From the NCBI RefSeq assembly GCF_000969985.1, contig NZ_CP009526.1:3782001-3846000 (forward strand): a stretch of 64,000 nt of DNA, read 5' to 3'. Source of the stretch: Methanosarcina barkeri str. Wiesmoor (GTDB lineage Archaea > Halobacteriota > Methanosarcinia > Methanosarcinales > Methanosarcinaceae). The position numbers were made by a program, and so were the translations under genes. Positions 55,601 to 64,000 of the stretch are shown piece by piece. Numbering within the stretch: position 1 is the stretch's first letter; each line of letters begins with the position of its first letter. The notes under the pieces are model-generated. The model saw nothing but the letters and a program-made list of their open reading frames with translations, was not told the origin of the DNA and made no database searches.

Positions 55601-57094
55601 TTATACAGACTCCCCCCAGAAAATCAAATTTCCTTTTTCTTTATTCAGCTCTCCTTCGTATCCATCAGGCACATCCAGCACGAGTTTCAGTTCTTCCGTC
55701 TTTTGGCTTGAGATCAGCTTTGAATACTGGTTCCAGAAAGTGGAGCCGAAAAAGAGCGTATCATTGTATAATTGGGTATTGCCTTCTTCAGGTTCGGCTG
55801 AAATAGTTACATTAGAGCTCCCGGCATTCGTGATATTCAGGTGTAAAATACTTTTATTTCCAGAAGCCAGAGTTCCAAAGTCAAGACTGGACGTATTACA
55901 CTTGATAGAAACAGCTGGCAAAACTTCCTCAGAATCAGCAAAGGCATAAACTCTTCCATCAGCTCCAATTGTGAAAACTATCCCGTCGGAAATTGCAGGT
56001 GAAGAGCCTCCGTGGGGATAACTCCAGATTACATCCCCTGTATGAGCATCGAGAGCATATGTGCCGGCGTATCCGAAGTAATCATCTTCGGCGTATTTTC
56101 CTACAAAGACCATATCATCTGCAACAGCAACTGATGTGGTCCAGCCTCCTATCTTATCTTCGGCAGAAGTATTCCAGACCAGTTCATGAGTTGTTGCGTT
56201 GAAGCAGTAGGTTTCAATTGTGCTAAATCCGGGACATCCACCCGAAATGTAGATATTACCATAAGCAATTGCCGGGGTAGATGAAACATCGGTACTTGGA
56301 ACAGTTGCATTCCAGAGGATTGACCCGTCTTCGGCATCCAGCGCGTAAAGCTTTCCATCGTAAGTAGTTGCATAGACAACACCCTCAGAGACAGCAGGAG
56401 ACCCACCTGCCTCGTAAGGGAGTGTCTGGTTCCAGATCTCGTTCCCACTATCGGGATCGATACAGTAAACGTGTCCCGGAGAACTAAAGAGCGGTCCGCT
56501 TGTTAGGTAAACCTTACCTCCATAATATGCCGGTGTGCCGATTGCAACTCCGGTAACTGTAAAGTTCCAGAGTTCTTCTTCAGTTTCTGCATCAGTACAG
56601 CAATAATGGTGAGAGAAACCATCACTGTCAAATACTTTCCCATCTGCAACCATTGCCCCACCATTGAGAGCTTCCGCCTGTCCATACCATATCTTTCCAT
56701 TTTCATAACAGAGAGATCCCCATCCGGGTGAAACCAGACCTATTTCATCGGAAGAAATTACATTTCCCGTAAATTCATCAATGGTCACTATCCTTAATTC
56801 ATCGGGATTTGTTGACATCGAATCGGGAGCGTGATCTACTCCACACTTGATAAAAACCTTCCCATCCGCAATTACAGGTGAAGAGCTGGGAATCGCCCAG
56901 ATAGGGTCGCTTACCCAGAGCAGTTTTTCAGTATCCGGAGCTCCCCCTGAGGAGAAGCCGGCGTTTGCAGTGTCTTTATGGAACTGGCTCCAAGTATCAG
57001 TATTATTGGAAGCCATGGTTGTTGAGGAAAGTAATAAAATGGACAGAAAAAACAGAATAACTGGAATAAATCTTATTTTTATATTCTTATTCAT
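55601..57094 (-). CDS. Exported PQQ-type beta-propeller with C-terminal Ig-like domain
   Basis: A 497-residue protein: signal peptide (KIRFIPVILFFLSILLLSS), then a single PQQ-like propeller (TWSQFHKDTANAGFSSGGA; VYCIDPDSGNEIWNQ; LYALDAEDGSILWNA; TYALDAHTGDVIWSY) closely related in strand pattern to the third propeller of the giant proteins, and a C-terminal immunoglobulin-like domain of about 90 residues (SLDFGTLASGNKSILHLNIT). It lacks PKD domains and an anchor; its operon partner downstream carries the anchor, so they may act together on the surface. GGGA precedes the ATG. The leader lacks the RNA motif found before the plus-strand paralogues. Confidence 0.88.
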   Translation of the reverse strand: MNKNIKIRFIPVILFFLSILLLSSTTMASNNTDTWSQFHKDTANAGFSSGGAPDTEKLLWVSDPIWAIPSSSPVIADGKVFIKCGVDHAPDSMSTNPDELRIVTIDEFTGNVISSDEIGLVSPGWGSLCYENGKIWYGQAEALNGGAMVADGKVFDSDGFSHHYCCTDAETEEELWNFTVTGVAIGTPAYYGGKVYLTSGPLFSSPGHVYCIDPDSGNEIWNQTLPYEAGGSPAVSEGVVYATTYDGKLYALDAEDGSILWNATVPSTDVSSTPAIAYGNIYISGGCPGFSTIETYCFNATTHELVWNTSAEDKIGGWTTSVAVADDMVFVGKYAEDDYFGYAGTYALDAHTGDVIWSYPHGGSSPAISDGIVFTIGADGRVYAFADSEEVLPAVSIKCNTSSLDFGTLASGNKSILHLNITNAGSSNVTISAEPEEGNTQLYNDTLFFGSTFWNQYSKLISSQKTEELKLVLDVPDGYEGELNKEKGNLIFWGESV

Positions 57095-57977
57095 ATCCCT
57101 GAGCCTTCCCTATTATAATTGATTTTTTAACAATTTACAAAATTATCCATACAATATCTATAGTTTGAATACAAAATATTCAGAACCTTATGACTAAAAT
57201 TTCCGGAAAGTGAGATGTAAAAAATACCTGCAGAGATATCCGTCATTATGTTCTGAAACAGGAGAGATCCTGACAAACTTCCCGGAAAGATCATTTTTCC
57301 ATCATTAAACCTCTACTTAATTCTCAGCCTTTTGATCGAATTTCAATATAGTGTATTTTAAAAAGAAGAAGTTTGAAATTTAATATTCATTTTAATACAA
57401 ACTTGATATAGGATCTCATTTGAATAACAAGTGTTAGCTTTCAGAATAATAGTTTGCTCAATTTTTCCTTAGTTGAGGTTTTGTCATTTTCTTTAAAATT
57501 ACTTATTTTTCAATAATATTCAATAAAAAATCTTATTTTGTCAAAAATTTTCTTTTAAGGAACAGAACCCTTCGCCTCCACAGGCAGTGTTTGTCCGATA
57601 GTGTAGCGCACTCCATACAACTTTAGGATATTGTAGAGACCATGTCGAAGGTTAACCCCACTCCGGTTATCGGAACACTGGAATTGGGTCCAATCCGAAG
57701 CCGAAGTCTGCGATACCATTTTGCATTAGAAGCCAGACTTAAATTTTGGCCTGTTTACATGAAATCGATACCCTGTTACAGCTCGTAATTTATTAAAATA
57801 TTTGACAAATGTTGAGGAAATTGATGTAATTTGTCACGATTCCTCACTTAACCAAAGACGTATGAATCAGTATTCTATAAACTAAAAATCCTTGTCAAGA
57901 AGCCTAAAAATACTCTTTTTTTCTATCATGGGAGTATGAATCTGAAAAAAAATGGAATCTGACCTTTCGGTCTAAGG
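57095..57977. other. Gene-free region with second copy of the 145-bp repeat
   Basis: 57718-57866 repeats 38253-38402, including the TGAGGAA/TTCCTCA hairpin (57813-57846). At 57545-57715 the minus strand holds a short open stretch (LRHGLYNILKLYGVRYTIGQ) ending near 57550 that I cannot assign; it may be the tail of a lost mobile element. The AT-rich part near 57130-57540 probably holds the promoter of the minus operon. Confidence 0.5.
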
Positions 57978-60900
57978 TCAGATTTTCTTCTTCCTTAATC
58001 CAAGATAGATTGCAGTGACACTTACAAATACAAAGACGATTCCCACGATATCGGCTCCTGAAAAAGATATTCCCGAAGAGGGACTTTCGTTCTTGGTGGA
58101 TTCTTTTTGCATCTCATATCCTTCCACATAATTGGAGTCCTCCGTTTTCTGTGCATCCGGCTTGCTTGTGTCCATGCCATATCCTCCATCTGAAATCTCT
58201 GCTTGCGTCTGGTTTCCTGAGTCTGAAACAACCTCGGCTTTCCCCGTACTACTGCTGGAATGGGATGTCTTTTCCTCTTCCTTGGGTGTTGTAAAATTTT
58301 TGTCATCGAGTTCACTGGATTTTGTGGCCTTTTCCATTGCTTGACTGAAGCCGGGTACAGAAACAAAACCTTCCACAAATTCGGTGAGAAGAACATTTCC
58401 GCAGGTGTGGTGACAGCAGGTTGCCCCGTTTTCTGCAACTGATTTTTCATATGCTGTTGCAAGACTTTCAAGAGTCTCTGAGTCACAATCCCAGTAGCCT
58501 TTGCGGGCGGCTTCCAGCATCCTTCCAGTGATAGATTGGAATGTTGCAGGGCTGTTGTCATCAAACCATTTCTGCATCTCAGGGTCATCGATATATGTCC
58601 CATAGATGTTTTCCCAAACATCGTCGCTGATGAGGTCAGTGGTCACATCCCAGCCCCAGACATTATCTACAAACTCAGAAAACATGGAAGCACCAGAGTA
58701 CCCTGATCCCATCATACCTTCGATCCACTTGTCGTTAAAGTAAGTAGAGCGCAGGTTCTTGTTTAGATATTCTTGAAGGGTAACCATTTCAGCAGAATCC
58801 GCGTCCCTTGTGTCCGAGACATACATCTCGGGATATTCTCCCGTCAGATAATAGACTGCCAAGTTCAGACCTCCAAAATACTGGAAGAAATCATCATTAT
58901 CAAAAGCATCGTAGAGATTTGATGTAGAGGAATGGACGCTAGCGTCCACATCCGCAAGGTTCTGAGCAAAGATCTCCGAACTCTTGTAACCCCATATCTC
59001 GCTTCCGTAAGCATACCCCATGGTGTTCATGTAAAGTTCCGCAATCTCCTCCTCATTGTCCCAGTTTCCGCTGGCCTCTACCAGATTGGATACCCCGAGT
59101 TCATAGGTCCCGTCTTTCACAGCATAACAGCGCATTGTGGAAAGATTTTCTGCAAGGGCGGCAGCCGCCGTAGCGTTTCCGGTCTCATTTAAGTATTCTT
59201 CATATAGTTTGTCGTAGAATACCTGTGTGCTTTCATTTACATAGTTAGAATAGTTACCGTCTGGGGCGAGGTTTGCAAGTTTTACTGCATCATCAATCAT
59301 TTCGATTTTATCCGGAAAAGCGTCCCTCATCCCGGCAGTTACGTAAACAATGTCTATCCGCGGTCTTCCGGGATTTGAAGAATCGTAGCTAGGCAAAAGT
59401 TCTTCTTCCGGAATCAGTTCCACTCCCTGGACTATACCATTATCATCCCAGACAGGCTTTACTCCCAGCAGGTAGAGAATTTCGGCTTCAAGGGTCCCGT
59501 GGTCCTGAATGAAGTCCACCCCAAATCTGGAGAATGCGACCTTGTGCGGATAATCTCCATATTTCTCATAATAATCTGCAAGCAGCTCCTGAGCCAGGAG
59601 TTTTCCCATCTTCCAGGTAGCTTCCGATGGGTAGAGCTCCGGGTTTATTCCATAGAAGTTTCGACCGGTGGGTACGGCATCCGTTCTGGATACAGGATCA
59701 TTTCCTGGTCCCGGTGGAATATAGCAGCCGTCAAGAGCAGAAAGAATACGGTCCAGTTCCACATTCGAATTCAGAAGTCTCTGTTTGTACTCAAGCCCGG
59801 TAAGCAGGTCCTCGCTTATAGTGTCGTTTGTGGTTCCATAGATGTCTAGCTCTGCTTCTTCGGGAGTGGAATTCATGACAACAACTTCCCTGATCATCCT
59901 GTCAACTTTGGTGTCGGTCAGGGGAATACCCAGCGGATACTCCGTGGTATTCGAATAGAAAGCTGCTTCGACCCGGGATTCAAAAGAGCTCCCGAGCATT
60001 GAACGCACCATGTATACCAGTTCATCCCAGTGTGGATAAAGGATCTGGTCTTTGTAATCAGCCCCGTAATCGAGATCTGCTGTTACCGAGGAATTGTTCC
60101 AGCCATATACCTGATTCTGGGCTTCTTCAGAGTCTACATTTTCACAAACCACTTTCCAGAGAAGATCATCAGGTTTTGTATCGTTTTCAGGGATTCCATC
60201 TGGGTATTCAGTGGTATTTGAATAAAAATCGGTTTTGAGATCAGCTTTGAGTTCTTCTCCCACGATTCGCTTGATAAGAGAGAACAGTTCCGAGTCATCG
60301 GGCTCAAGTACCAAATCCAGATATCCGAGTCCTTGTTCAAGGTCTGAACTTATAAGGGGATCACTCTGACCATAGACCATCTCCTGAGCTTCATGAACGT
60401 CCGTTCCATTACGTATTACTTCCCAGATCAGATTATTGACCTTCGTATCATTTTCAGGGATCCCTTCCGGGTACTCCTGATAAAAGGCATTTGTCAAGTT
60501 TACCTCAAAGTCGCTACCCAGCAGGGCTCTGACAACATCAGTAAGTTCGTCCTCCTGTGGGTCAAGGCTGTTACAGGAAGGGACTTCGGATAGGACGTGC
60601 AGACCGTAAGCAATGGAATCTCCTTCGATATCTTCAATGTACTCGTGCAGAACGTCCCTTACGAAGAGATCAAACTCTGTGGTATTATAGGCAAGCAGTT
60701 CGGTTGCGTTGATCCCTAATTCTTCATCAAGGGACAGGCTTTCCATTTCTTCAATAATCTCCGCCTGGTAGGCAACCTTGGTCTGTGTGTTCATCTCGAG
60801 CCCGTAATATTCCTGCATGAGCCGTGTGAGGTTTTCCAGTTCCGCGTATGCTCCTGCTCTTTCCATAGTAGGAGTAAGGTGGTCGATAATAAGGGCATTT

Positions 60901-63900
60901 CCACGATATTCTGCAGTCTGCCCTTCTCCCACATTAGCCACGATATATGGGTAGATATTGGGAATGTCTCCGAGCAAAATAGGGGACCATTCGCTCGTCC
61001 TGTTCATCCCGCAAGACTGTCCCGGCAGCCATTCATGGGTGCCATGGGTTCCCATATGGATTATTGCATCAGGTTTAAACTCATTATTTAACCACATGTA
61101 AAAAGCAATATACTGATGGGTGGGGGGCGTCTCACTGCTATGGTACAGAGCTTTTTCATCTTGGAAAAATCCTCTTGCGGGCTGAGCCATAAGCCATACG
61201 CTTCCGCACCTGACAGCAGGGAGTACAACATATCTTCCACTGCTGTTTTCCCATATCATGGGGCTAGAGGCTATATCTTCTGATTCGTTCCAGGGCTCTC
61301 CCCATTTTTCGATTACAGATGTTTGAAGCTCTTCTGGAAGGGTTTCGAACCATTTGTGATAAGTCTCTATGGGAACAAGCTCGACACCCCAGTCCGTCCT
61401 GTTTACCACAAGGTCATCGAGCATACCTTCGGCCCAAGACCCTGCGTTGTAGCCCTGGAGCATTAAACGGTCCAGAAGTTCATCAGAATCTTCAGGAACA
61501 TAATCTATATCATAGCCGTTCTCCTGCATAACCTCAAGAAGCTTACATAAACTTTTTACGCCGTCAAGATAGCTTGCAGTTGCGACATTATCTTTGCCTG
61601 ACGGATAGTTGTAATAGATTACAGCGACGTTCTTCTCTGAATTATTTTTTAGCTTGAGTTCGGCCCATTTGATGGAGCGATTCGTAATCCAGTCAACCTG
61701 ATTAGGCATCGGGACGTATTCATAATAACCGGTAGTACTGTTTTTTTCACTTTTGCCAACAACAATATATTCGAAGATTCCGTCCAGGTCAGGGCTGATA
61801 GTTTTGCGGACGACCTGATCAGTGGGAATCCCACGGCTGCTGTCTGCAGCGTCCACATATTCAGATTCCTCAGCCACTATGCCTCTCAGGACCGAAACAT
61901 TGAGATTTTTAAGTTCTTCAATTCCCTGTTCGGGGTTGTTGTAATTTAGCCTGAAAGATTTAAGGGAAATCATGCACTGAACCAGGGGAGTCCCGTTTTC
62001 ATCACAGTAATACTCCGTGATGTTATCGAAAGTGTCAAAACCTGCAATCACATTACAGTCCTTGTCTTCAAGATTCCGGATTATGGCATCCACAACCCCG
62101 GTATATCCGTTTTGCAAGTCTGTCCTGTGGAACCAGATCCCTATAGTGGGCTTGTTGGGGTCATAGCTCCTGTAGCTTTCAGAACCACGTTTGTACCAGG
62201 CAAGGTATGTTGGTGTGTCCTCAAAATAAAATGATTCATTGTCAGAGCCTGGATAATAGATCCCCACCATAGGGATGCTGCTGCCGGAACTTTCAATATA
62301 TGACCAGTCTCCTGTAAAGTTCTGTTTATTGCTGTATATTTTGGAAAGATAGATCATGAGGTTCTCGGCGTTTTCTATTCCCTCATCGGTTTCTGCACTC
62401 ATATTGAGGAAATAACTGCAAAAGGTAGTATTCTCCGAACCATTGTAAGCATAATCCACATATTCAGGAGCAAGGGAAGGCGGGTCAAATGAATTGATGT
62501 CTATGATTGTCGTCCCGTTTGTATGTGCTTTTTCAAAATATTCCCCCAGGGCTTCATAGATATCACTGCTTAACATATTACATACAATAACGTCCTGCAT
62601 TTCCATAAGCCCGGATTTTCCGGCAACTACTGCTTCATCACCTGAGTTTGAACTGTTATTATATGCATTAAGGTTCAAAAGTTCGATATTAGAACTATAA
62701 GGGTTTGACTGACCTGCAAGTTCAAGAGCAGAGTTTGCCCCGTAGCCCAGGTACATTACACGAACAAGCTCCCAGTTATTTGTTATCTCTGGACGGTTGG
62801 CGTAGTTTTCCGCAAGATAGTGTAGCAGGTATTCTGCATTTTTCTGTCTGACCTTCCCATCGGTGCCCATGTAGCGATAGAAATTGCAAATAGGATCGTC
62901 TGTAAAGCCATCGGAGGCATAGTCAAAATAAGAAGGGGTACCTGAGGAATTGAAGCTTGCAAAAACTGTCCCCTTTGTATGTGCTTGCCAGAAACTATCA
63001 TTCAGGGCTTCATATATTGAAGATGAAAAACGGTCACAGAATATAAGGTTCTGTTCTTCGACCTGTCCGCTTTCTACTGCTTCCATCAGTTCGTCACTGG
63101 GGTCTCCGTTACTGTCGTATGCCTTGATGTTGGTAAACTCAATCTGACTGCTGTAGCGGCTGTTGCTGGCTGCCAGCTCAAGGGCATCGTTTGGCTCCGG
63201 ACCCAAGTACATAATTTTTATTTTGTCAAGGTCTTCAAGAGTCCAGTCCTCTGTTAATATGGGGCGGAAGCCATATTCTATGGAAAGATAGATTAACAGG
63301 TTTTCTGCATTCTTTTTTTCTTCTTCTGTATCGGTGCCCATATTGTCATAGTAATAGCCTATTGCGGTATCATAGTCTACAGGTCCCCCAAACTCCCCGG
63401 AAGTTGTTTCGTTGGTTTCATAAGCATACACATAATTAAAAAAATTTTTCCAGGTCAATGACTGACCCTGAGGCTGAATATTTACAATATAAACTCCGGC
63501 ATTACAGATATCAGAAAACAGGTTTGAATCGTAATTGTAAATTGAACTGGAAAGATTATCACAGATCAGGATATCCTGATCTTCCAGAAGCCCACTCGCA
63601 GCTGCAGTTTTCAAATCGTCACTAGGTCCGTCTCCTGCTTCGTTGTAAGCTTCAAGGACCTGGAATTTGATATCATCACTATAATGATTTGTTTGGTTTG
63701 CCAGTTCCAGAGCAGGACAACCGTTGTGCCCCAGATAAAGGATTTTTATTTTTGCCCAGTCCGCCTGACTAATGAGGCTTACGTTCCATTCAGCGGTGAT
63801 ATCCGACCGGTTTGCATACTCCTTTGCAAGGCAGATAAGCAATTTTTCTGCATAATCAAGGCCTATTCCACTGCCTCCCATTCGGTCATAATAGTAGCGA

Positions 63901-64000
63901 ACAGGGTTTTTTCGCGAGTCTCTGTATACATAATCAAAAAATTTGGGCTCATTTTCAGACCGGATATCCACAAAAACGGTTCCGTTATCATGGGCTCTTT
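57978..64000 (-). CDS. Extracellular CobN-like (magnesium/cobalt chelatase large subunit) protein, N-terminus outside window
   Basis: Open through the right edge; more than 2000 residues are visible. The N-terminal region has at least four tandem repeats of about 170 residues (pattern KIKILYLGHNGCPALELA, ILICDNLSSSIY, AHTxGTxFxxxNS, FDYxxxG, YYYDRMG, AENLLIYLA). The CobN/BchH core follows from about NKPTIGIWFHRTDLQNGYTG to the C-terminus, with the hallmark HMGTHGTHEWLPGQSCG and SRFGVDFIQDHGTLEAEILY. Three insert repeats of about 80 residues (FYSNTTEYPxGIPENDTK) sit in the middle. A CCHHTCGN motif could bind metal. A Ser/Thr-rich stalk and one C-terminal membrane helix with KKK, plus many Asn-X-Ser/Thr sites, place it outside the cell. 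Chelation or tetrapyrrole/corrinoid capture is inferred. Confidence 0.9.
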   Translation of the reverse strand, partial: RAHDNGTVFVDIRSENEPKFFDYVYRDSRKNPVRYYYDRMGGSGIGLDYAEKLLICLAKEYANRSDITAEWNVSLISQADWAKIKILYLGHNGCPALELANQTNHYSDDIKFQVLEAYNEAGDGPSDDLKTAAASGLLEDQDILICDNLSSSIYNYDSNLFSDICNAGVYIVNIQPQGQSLTWKNFFNYVYAYETNETTSGEFGGPVDYDTAIGYYYDNMGTDTEEEKKNAENLLIYLSIEYGFRPILTEDWTLEDLDKIKIMYLGPEPNDALELAASNSRYSSQIEFTNIKAYDSNGDPSDELMEAVESGQVEEQNLIFCDRFSSSIYEALNDSFWQAHTKGTVFASFNSSGTPSYFDYASDGFTDDPICNFYRYMGTDGKVRQKNAEYLLHYLAENYANRPEITNNWELVRVMYLGYGANSALELAGQSNPYSSNIELLNLNAYNNSSNSGDEAVVAGKSGLMEMQDVIVCNMLSSDIYEALGEYFEKAHTNGTTIIDINSFDPPSLAPEYVDYAYNGSENTTFCSYFLNMSAETDEGIENAENLMIYLSKIYSNKQNFTGDWSYIESSGSSIPMVGIYYPGSDNESFYFEDTPTYLAWYKRGSESYRSYDPNKPTIGIWFHRTDLQNGYTGVVDAIIRNLEDKDCNVIAGFDTFDNITEYYCDENGTPLVQCMISLKSFRLNYNNPEQGIEELKNLNVSVLRGIVAEESEYVDAADSSRGIPTDQVVRKTISPDLDGIFEYIVVGKSEKNSTTGYYEYVPMPNQVDWITNRSIKWAELKLKNNSEKNVAVIYYNYPSGKDNVATASYLDGVKSLCKLLEVMQENGYDIDYVPEDSDELLDRLMLQGYNAGSWAEGMLDDLVVNRTDWGVELVPIETYHKWFETLPEELQTSVIEKWGEPWNESEDIASSPMIWENSSGRYVVLPAVRCGSVWLMAQPARGFFQDEKALYHSSETPPTHQYIAFYMWLNNEFKPDAIIHMGTHGTHEWLPGQSCGMNRTSEWSPILLGDIPNIYPYIVANVGEGQTAEYRGNALIIDHLTPTMERAGAYAELENLTRLMQEYYGLEMNTQTKVAYQAEIIEEMESLSLDEELGINATELLAYNTTEFDLFVRDVLHEYIEDIEGDSIAYGLHVLSEVPSCNSLDPQEDELTDVVRALLGSDFEVNLTNAFYQEYPEGIPENDTKVNNLIWEVIRNGTDVHEAQEMVYGQSDPLISSDLEQGLGYLDLVLEPDDSELFSLIKRIVGEELKADLKTDFYSNTTEYPDGIPENDTKPDDLLWKVVCENVDSEEAQNQVYGWNNSSVTADLDYGADYKDQILYPHWDELVYMVRSMLGSSFESRVEAAFYSNTTEYPLGIPLTDTKVDRMIREVVVMNSTPEEAELDIYGTTNDTISEDLLTGLEYKQRLLNSNVELDRILSALDGCYIPPGPGNDPVSRTDAVPTGRNFYGINPELYPSEATWKMGKLLAQELLADYYEKYGDYPHKVAFSRFGVDFIQDHGTLEAEILYLLGVKPVWDDNGIVQGVELIPEEELLPSYDSSNPGRPRIDIVYVTAGMRDAFPDKIEMIDDAVKLANLAPDGNYSNYVNESTQVFYDKLYEEYLNETGNATAAAALAENLSTMRCYAVKDGTYELGVSNLVEASGNWDNEEEIAELYMNTMGYAYGSEIWGYKSSEIFAQNLADVDASVHSSTSNLYDAFDNDDFFQYFGGLNLAVYYLTGEYPEMYVSDTRDADSAEMVTLQEYLNKNLRSTYFNDKWIEGMMGSGYSGASMFSEFVDNVWGWDVTTDLISDDVWENIYGTYIDDPEMQKWFDDNSPATFQSITGRMLEAARKGYWDCDSETLESLATAYEKSVAENGATCCHHTCGNVLLTEFVEGFVSVPGFSQAMEKATKSSELDDKNFTTPKEEEKTSHSSSSTGKAEVVSDSGNQTQAEISDGGYGMDTSKPDAQKTEDSNYVEGYEMQKESTKNESPSSGISFSGADIVGIVFVFVSVTAIYLGLRKKKI

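Noticed and set aside
57545-57715. Possible transposase tail on the minus strand
   Set aside because: Short open stretch without a family motif I can name; kept only as an unassigned note in the gene-free region.

Overview
The window looks like a Methanosarcina chromosome segment. The evidence is the phosphotransacetylase-acetate kinase pair of the aceticlastic pathway, an iron-sulfur flavoprotein of the Isf type, proteins built from the Methanosarcina S-layer duplication domain (DUF1608), giant PKD/PQQ/beta-helix surface proteins, AT-rich intergenic DNA and AGGAGG-type ribosome binding sites. The species cannot be fixed from the sequence alone. I found no tRNA, rRNA or CRISPR array.

Layout. 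0-5 kb (minus strand): a NACHT-type STAND NTPase with HEAT repeats (its C-terminal end runs off the left edge) and a CLC chloride channel with CBS domains. 5.3-8.5 kb: Isf-like flavoprotein, pta and ackA, then a decayed ADP-forming acyl-CoA synthetase fragment. 9.4-12.3 kb: a three-gene operon (membrane winged-helix regulator, secreted protein, HEAT-repeat lipoprotein). 12.4-20.2 kb: exported proteins, namely two DUF1608 proteins, a seven-bladed YVTN propeller whose frame holds an in-frame TAG, and a TolB-like propeller. 20.3-25.6 kb: housekeeping and stress genes (ferredoxin, two Hsp20 proteins, family 4 uracil-DNA glycosylase, phosphoglycerate kinase, AMMECR1). 26.2-28.2 kb: ruins of a type I restriction-modification locus (HsdR tail, GIY-YIG protein, frameshifted DUF6884 protein, HsdS tail). 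28.2-52.7 kb: a duplicated array of surface-protein genes. 52.7-54.3 kb: a gene graveyard (PKD remnant, orphan RNA motif, IS5-type transposase remnant). 54.3-57.1 kb: a PGF-anchored protein and a PQQ propeller. 58-64 kb: a very large, membrane-anchored CobN-like protein that continues past the right edge.

The most striking object is a structured RNA motif found seven times (28537, 28954, 35655, 36068, 45908, 46322, 53035). A closing helix is conserved in shape while its sequence changes with compensating substitutions. It encloses a small hairpin with a TCCGAA loop, a variable hairpin and a conserved TTCCGC, and is usually followed by a short hairpin ending in the ribosome-binding sequence. 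It occurs as tandem pairs in the long leaders of three surface-protein genes and once as an orphan. It behaves like a tandem cis-regulatory RNA (riboswitch-like) and I could not match it to any class I know.

Other window-wide themes: ACG occupies the ribosome-binding-site-predicted start position in three unrelated genes; different minisatellites (units 12-36 bp) sit directly behind many genes, sometimes copying the last codons; and the surface genes show segmental duplication, near-identical PKD repeats and frameshift decay.
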